Positions 58,467 through 64,000 of a stretch of 64,000 nucleotides of DNA are shown one piece after another. Positions within the stretch are counted from its first letter, which is position 1; every line of letters starts with the position of its first letter. The translations under genes were made by a program, and so were the position numbers. The notes under the pieces were generated by a model, which was given only the letters and a program-made list of their open reading frames with translations, was not told where the DNA came from and searched no databases. The stretch is from Apoderus coryli (Eukaryota; Arthropoda; Insecta; Coleoptera; Attelabidae), in the NCBI GenBank assembly GCA_911728435.2, contig OU452207.1, forward strand, positions 14,533,682-14,597,681. The letters run 5' to 3'.

Positions 58467-58786
58467 TATGCGAAGCTATTGTGGATAACTGTCAAGTCAG
58501 CGACACGTTAAAAGGTTTGTTCCCACATAGGATCCCGGACCAAGTAGTTATTAACAGTTTCCAAAGTGCTTTTCGCTATGTTTGTGGCTATATAAAAAAA
58601 GTCGTTGAAATACACAATAACTGTGACACAGACATATACCAATTTTGGCAGGGAGTGTCAACATTTAGATGTCAACAGGTTCCTTATTTTATAACATCTA
58701 CAAGGCTAACGATTCTGAAACTTATACATATATATGCTGGTTGCCGGGCCAGCGAGCACCTCCCCACAAAATTGTTCGAAAGTTGA
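58467..58786 (+). pseudogene. Exon-like fragment, possibly P-element/THAP9-like
   Basis: After a TTTTTGTTGCAG acceptor the frame reads about 106 codons (ICEAIVDNCQVSDTLKGLF, FQSAFRYVCGYIKKVVEIH) to TGA. The FxYxxGYIxxK pattern is reminiscent of the C-terminal region of P-element or THAP9-like transposases, but the match is short and I am not sure. It is on the opposite strand to its neighbours. Confidence 0.3.
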
Positions 58787-58879
58787 AAATTATCTCTGGC
58801 TTATAAAAATATTCTTCAAATAGGTATATGTTTTCCAAATTACGCAAATACATGCAATATGCATTATATACGGCGTACA

Positions 58880-59180
58880 AGTTAGATAGAATGAGCAGTA
58901 ACGCCGTTCCACGGCATCGTGCTCAGATGTGCTTGTGAGTGTAAATACCCATGACTTACAGGATTGGGATTATAGAAAATCTAGGGAGCTAAAAGCACAC
59001 TTTTCGGAGATATGATTTTTTAAATAGTAGGGGTACACGTTATATTGAAGAGGCGGTAGGGTCGTTCAGCGACGTCCTGCTCAGGAGGAAGGAAATAGGT
59101 ACAAAATCGATTGAATCAAAACTATTATTTTTAATAGTAATAAAATACTACCATTCGTTATTAAAAATTTAAATTATTTG
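58880..59180 (-). repeat. ~300-bp repeat, right inverted copy (partner at 49606-49925)
   Basis: Contains, inverted, the CTGAGCAC...CACATCTG core, TCCCTAGATTTTCTATAATC, GTACCCCTACTATTTAAAAA and the TTTCCTTCCTCCTGAGCA segment of the left copy. Confidence 0.8.
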
Positions 59181-59319
59181 CCTATTTCAACAGCCAGCTT
59201 CGAGCTCCGCCTACATGCGCGTGTCGCTGTGCGCATCGCACCATATATTTGTGATGCGAAGCGGTCGTAGGGGAAATTGAATAGTTGGGGAGGACTGGAG
59301 GTGAACTCTGGCGCTAACT

Positions 59320-60800
59320 TCACATAAGTATATTACCGCGTACTGCCTCTTTGATTATTGTTGAGTCGTTACTAAATTCTTTTGGCACATTTGGGTCTAG
59401 GGTTTGTTGCCAATTTTCAACGTCTAGTAGGTCTTTATCATTTTTCTCCCTATTATTTGCTGAATTGTCAGTTTTTTCGTTACTAATAACACTACAGCTT
59501 TTGTTTTCTACCTCTTTCAACATTTCACACGCATTATCATTTGTTGATGGCACATTTATTACTAATGGCAAATGTACACTGTCAAAGTCTAGTAACCTCT
59601 TATATATCGATTTCATCACCTACAATGTTTCCATCTACCTCCTTATCTGTTGTCATATTTGGGTTTGTATCAAGAAAGGTTTCTTCAGCTTGATATTCTG
59701 TCAATGAACAATCATTGGGAGTGGTTGATATTATGTTTGATTGTTTTTTATTTAAAGAACGCCATATATAATACAAGTTTGTATCTTCAGAAGTTCTAAA
59801 GCCATCTAATTTTTCAGAAATTATTTTTTCTAAAATATCTAAAAACATCTTTTGATCAGGTATTTCCGCATCTATGTTGCAAGCTTTTGATGAGTTTTTA
59901 AAATATTTTTCAAAATTAATATTTTCAGGCATAAACGGAACTAAACCACAAGTTCTAAACCCATTTTTTATTAAATTCAGTTTTTCATTTTATCTAATGT
60001 TATTTTCAAAATAGGAGCAAAATCGTCTCTAGATAATTTTTTACCATTATTTTTCATTCGCCAGTGATGAATCGACTTTTTCCACTCCATTTTAAGTGGC
60101 CGGAAAACAGCCACATCAAGTGGCATTGTTAAATGGGATGTATGTCCATCGACAAAAAGGATGACAGGTAGTTCTACTTTATTAACAACCAACCACGGAT
60201 GGCCACATATTCAAAAAAGGTTTCACCTGTCATCTATCCGTTCTCAGACCGTCCTACACCCCGTTGTGACGGAATTTTGTGAACCACAGCTTTTGGTACC
60301 ATTTTGTAGCTATAGACGACCATAAGTGGAGGAATGTCTCCTGAGGCGCTACAGATGACCAGTTTTGTTAGGCATTCCTTTTCATCGTTGTTTATGAAAG
60401 AATAAACCGCCTTTTCCCCCTTCTTAACTAAAACTTTATCGTTCTTAGGCCTTAAAAAGAAAGCCGTTTCGTCACAGTTGTATATCTGAGAGGGTTGCGT
60501 GGTTATATGAAAATTTCCTCATAAATATTGCTTCACTTCTTCAAACCAACGGCGGATTCTGACTTCAGTTATAGAAGCTCGAGCATTAGTTAGATTTTGA
60601 GACACTCTTTGGCAAAGTTCTGGATGTCACTTCATGAAACTTTCGTACCAGTGGCGTCCTGGACTTCCGTTTGTGTAATTATTTGCTCGATTTAGCTTTT
60701 TCAATAATAATTGTACACTGTCTATTAGCTGCAATTTAGTCGCAGGAAATCCACATCAAGCAATGTGAAACATCAATTTTACCAATAAGCTCTCTTCAGC
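59320..60800 (-). pseudogene. Decayed pogo-like (DDE_1) transposase
   Basis: Reading down the minus strand through several frames: LLVKLMFHIA and CENP-B-type HTH (YESFMKRHPELCQRVSQNL-like, about 60780-60590), then QIYNCDETAFFLRPKNDK with the first Asp (about 60490) and KLVICSASGDIPPLMVVYSY (60330). LPVILFVDGHTSHLT with the second Asp (60160) is followed directly by MPLDVAVFRPLKMEWKKS, so about 25 residues between them are deleted. An acid/Ser-rich C-terminal tail follows in two more frames (59932-59600, 59619-59320). Not functional. Confidence 0.75.
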
Positions 60801-63800
60801 ACTGGGACAAAATCAAAAAATGGGTGTACCAGTTATCGTCAGCTCAAATTTTTACACTTTTACTGCTTTAAAACAAAATATTGCCAAACAATATAAATTT
60901 TAGACTCTGCATATGTCTACACATGTCTCAAAAAGATGTAACTTAATTGTAATTTAAACAATCATAATGAACTTACATGTTTCTTAGCACTTTTCGTAAA
61001 ATGGCCGAATTGAAATATTTTTAAAATAAACGTTTCCTGTATTACCAGCCAGATCTTTTTGCATAACATAAGATACACTTTACTAATTTCTTTTTAAAAT
61101 ATGGCAATAGATGTAGCAAGCATGAAATTCTTATATCTGAGATTTATATTGCACAAATTTCGATAATTGGGTCAGTGTCTATAATTGGGACATTTACCTT
61201 ACTTATTATATTTTGACTTATAATATTTAAATTTGCAAATGCAATAGCGTTTTCAATTCTACGATTGATATTAAGTATTGGCTGTTAATACATATTGCGA
61301 AGAATCTTCTTCTCCGTTGCTGAAAGTTTCCTTTCGTGAACTGTATGTCGGTATATTGAAAATAATATTGCGTTATTGTTAATTTTTATACGTTTAATCA
61401 CACATATTATCTACTGTTATAAAAACATGTATTGACCAACTGATTGTAAGGGTAATAACAGTAAATTCAAATAAAACCCGAAAATAATGTAAATAATTGA
61501 ATTTAATCCGTTCAGTACAACAACTTTTTATCTTCGACTATTCTCTAGCAATACAATTATCTAACTACTAAAAGTTCACTTCCCATTTGGCATCCAAATT
61601 AAAACCCGCACATTCAGCCTTTTTCAAAATATTATAATATAGTCGTTGAAATGTTTAGAGAGTTAACATAAACAGAAAGCAATCTTGGGTTATATGAGAT
61701 AATGATTGAAGTATAACCAATAACACACTAAGTCTAATATGAAGTGTGTTAAAATAAACAAGTTGCAGGTCATCGAATAGTACAATGCCCTTATATACTA
61801 AAATATTAAAACATGGTTTATATGAAAATGTGAATATTAACTAATAATTAAATAACAAATGCATCAGCGTTAACATGGCAATTCTTTGAAATTAATTCTA
61901 ATAAACTTTCTAAATATAAATATTCACTAATTATTTCTATACAAGAAATCCCTTTGGGATTTCCCAGTCGTTTTGTGGTAGTTTTATCTATGAAAAAAGT
62001 TTGAGATTGAGGGTTGTAAAAAAAAATTAAAAAAAAAACTAAAAATATTGAAAATAAATAGAAACAATTTCGAGTTACCCCGTAGATCACCTCTAGGAGC
62101 TTATAGTTTAACTTTTAAAGAAATCAAAAAATTACTGAAAATATTACTTTTTTGTCCTTAACCAAATAAATAAATACATGTTTGACTCACCCCGTATATA
62201 AATTTAAAGTGTATGCTAAAAATTTCTAAACATTTAAAATTTATTTGATTGCAATCTGGAAAATTTGTTAAATGGCGGCTAATTAATGTTTTTTTTGCAT
62301 CACCCTGTACATTAATGCTTATTAATTAATGTTGTTATAATCTGATAAGTACTTAATTTAAATAATAAATCCACATCTTTCTATTTGAAAATCGTTGGTG
62401 TTAAATTAACGTTAATAGCGGCGGACGTTATTTTGACTACCATATCTCTCTATTATGGTTCGTTGGCTTGTCATACTTTGGCAGTATTTTTTTCTAACGT
62501 TGGTGTCACTTATTTTAGTTTAGTTGACACTTCTAGTCACGTCATAATTTGGTTTTGCTAACAAATTGCTTGTTTCAAATAGTTTCTTTGTTTACATTAA
62601 TAGCCTAACAGTTTTCGGCATTATTTTCATGTTTAAGATCAATTCCATATAGTTGTAGTAAATTTAGAAGGTGTCATTGTGTATTTGAAGTAATTTTAGT
62701 GAGAAATTGTTAATAAAAAATAGAGGCGTTCAAAATGTGGACATACAGACGTTTGTTTAAAATTTTGTGACCAAGAACGAAGAAAGTTTTCAATGTGAAA
62801 TATTCAATGTTTAAAAAAAGGTGGACTAATCTAGTTTAGTAATACGTTGTTTGTAAATTATTAAGTGTAGTTAACTCTATTATCATCTATATTGATTTAT
62901 TGTATTTACGTACGTGTATTTAAATAAAATTATTGGAGATACTTAGTACGAATAGGTAAGGTAGTTTTGTATCGAAACAATAAGTATAGCAACTTTATTT
63001 TAGTGTAGATAAGTACTTACTATTGATATGAATACATAGTGGCTATACTTAGATAAGCTTATACAAAATTTCGTACCTATTTTGTTGCATTGAATGTTTT
63101 TGATACATCCAGGATGTCTGTAATTACTTTTTGAACAAAAACACACATAAATAAGTATTCGGCACCTAGTAATATGTGAAAGTACCTACAACCAATAGGT
63201 TCACCTGAAGTAACCTTTAGTTTAGTTTCAAGCAAATCTAAATAACAATAATAGCTAATAATAATAATGTACCTACCTACCGATGTTGCCCTCGTAATAG
63301 AAATTTTAATTACATACCTTTTCCTAGGTACAGCAGGTATAACTTGAAAAATGGATTCAAGTTTGCTCTAAAGTAAGAAATAAAACACTTAGATATTGTT
63401 ATTGGAATAAATCTAATGTCCATTGAGTAAGAATAGTGTAAAGTCGATAGGTATTAAATTCTTGTTATGGTTCTTGGAAAGTTTTTATTGAGTATAGATG
63501 CTTTTCAGTGGTGGTTAGAGAATCAGACGTCTATCTGGTAGTTTTAGGAGTGCCTTCGTATGCTGAAAAGGTGTATATGGTCAGATTTAATTGTAATAAT
63601 ATGTCGTAAATATTTTACCTACCATGTAGGTGAAAGATTCATAGTTTTATTCGTAACACATGAACTAAAGCCTCTCCTTTTATGACCCCTATGTTTGCAG
63701 ATATGTTGTAAAACTACTGTGGAACATGAGCCATGTTATTTATTTTCTGTATCATCTTTGTTTTGGTATCGTATTTTGAGTTTTTCCTACAAATAATGGT

Positions 63801-64000
63801 AAGTTAAGTTGTTGCGGCATGTCAACAAATAATTTCATGAAAGTGTACGGTGAGAACCCTATTTTATATGATTGTACACTTACCTTCCGGTATATATTCT
63901 TTTTCAATTTCCATTCTGTCTTTTACAGTAATATTTTTGCACATTTTTGGAAATTATTGTATTTACGTTGTTTTACTATAGACAGTATAGTACATGTTAA
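60801..64000. other. No gene seen; repeat at 61940-62300
   Basis: AT-rich and non-coding. 61940-62300 is an inverted copy of part of 25740-26545. 62649-62712 is a direct copy of 27306-27372 (shared TTGTAGTAAATTTAGAAG and GTAATTTTAGTGA). The ends of these repeats were not defined. No host exon was recognised before the end of the window. Confidence 0.45.

Noticed and set aside
61848..62090. Minus-strand open frame with hydrophobic stretch
   Set aside because: Lies wholly in a dispersed repeat also found inverted at 25.7-26.5 kb, where it is not conserved as a frame.

Overview
This is an AT-rich, intron-bearing animal sequence, almost certainly from an insect. The evidence is GT-AG introns, an F-like envelope of the kind carried by insect errantiviruses, a MADF/BESS partner gene, BED-hAT, pogo-like DDE_1 and PIF/Harbinger transposases, and many short elements beginning ACAGGGTG. 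Abundant TAGGTAGGTA-type sequence and the gene families would fit an aphid-like hemipteran or a beetle; I cannot decide between them. There are no bacterial operons, rRNA, tRNA or CRISPR arrays. Nearly everything recognisable is a transposable element, with two likely host genes between them.

Layout. 0.8-1.4 kb: tail of a jockey-like LINE. 3.2-10.5 kb: three DNA transposons nested in one another. A pogo-like deletion derivative that keeps its DNA-binding and tail regions but lacks its DDE core was hit by a BED-hAT element (exact 8-bp target duplication at 4684-4691 and 10328-10335). That hAT was then hit by an intact pogo-like element coding for a 595-residue transposase with a PHD-like finger (TA duplication). 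10.9-12.3 kb: a 335-bp tandem duplication and a MITE. 12.8-17.9 kb: an eight-exon SAM-domain gene (489 codons, all junction phases agree), with a MITE and a minisatellite-rich element in its introns. 18.56-21.81 kb: a complete PIF/Harbinger element whose transposase and MADF genes are interlocked on opposite strands. 22-25.5 kb: LTR-like sequence and an envelope fragment. 25.5-39.5 kb: mostly non-coding, with foldback and inverted-repeat elements and, at 34.07-35.41 kb on the minus strand, a micro-exon gene with three tandem 48-nt cassette exons.

39.6-44.7 kb: a decayed Helitron (HUH Rep plus Pif1-like helicase with an internal deletion). 45.1-49.2 kb: a decayed Ty3/gypsy element. 49.6-59.2 kb: a block bounded by inverted copies of a ~300-bp repeat. 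It holds a truncated pogo-like gene, a tandem array of the same repeat and a decayed gene that joins a MULE-like DDE transposase, a zinc finger and a Ulp1-type (C48) protease with two catalytic residues replaced; a LINE is inserted in it. 59.3-60.8 kb: another broken pogo-like gene. 60.8-64 kb: no gene seen, but a repeat shared in inverted orientation with 25.7-26.6 kb.

The most unusual items are the MULE-Ulp1 fusion, the nested trio in which the youngest transposon lies almost exactly where an intron would restore the host hAT frame, the interlocked PIF gene pair, and the micro-exon cassette gene.
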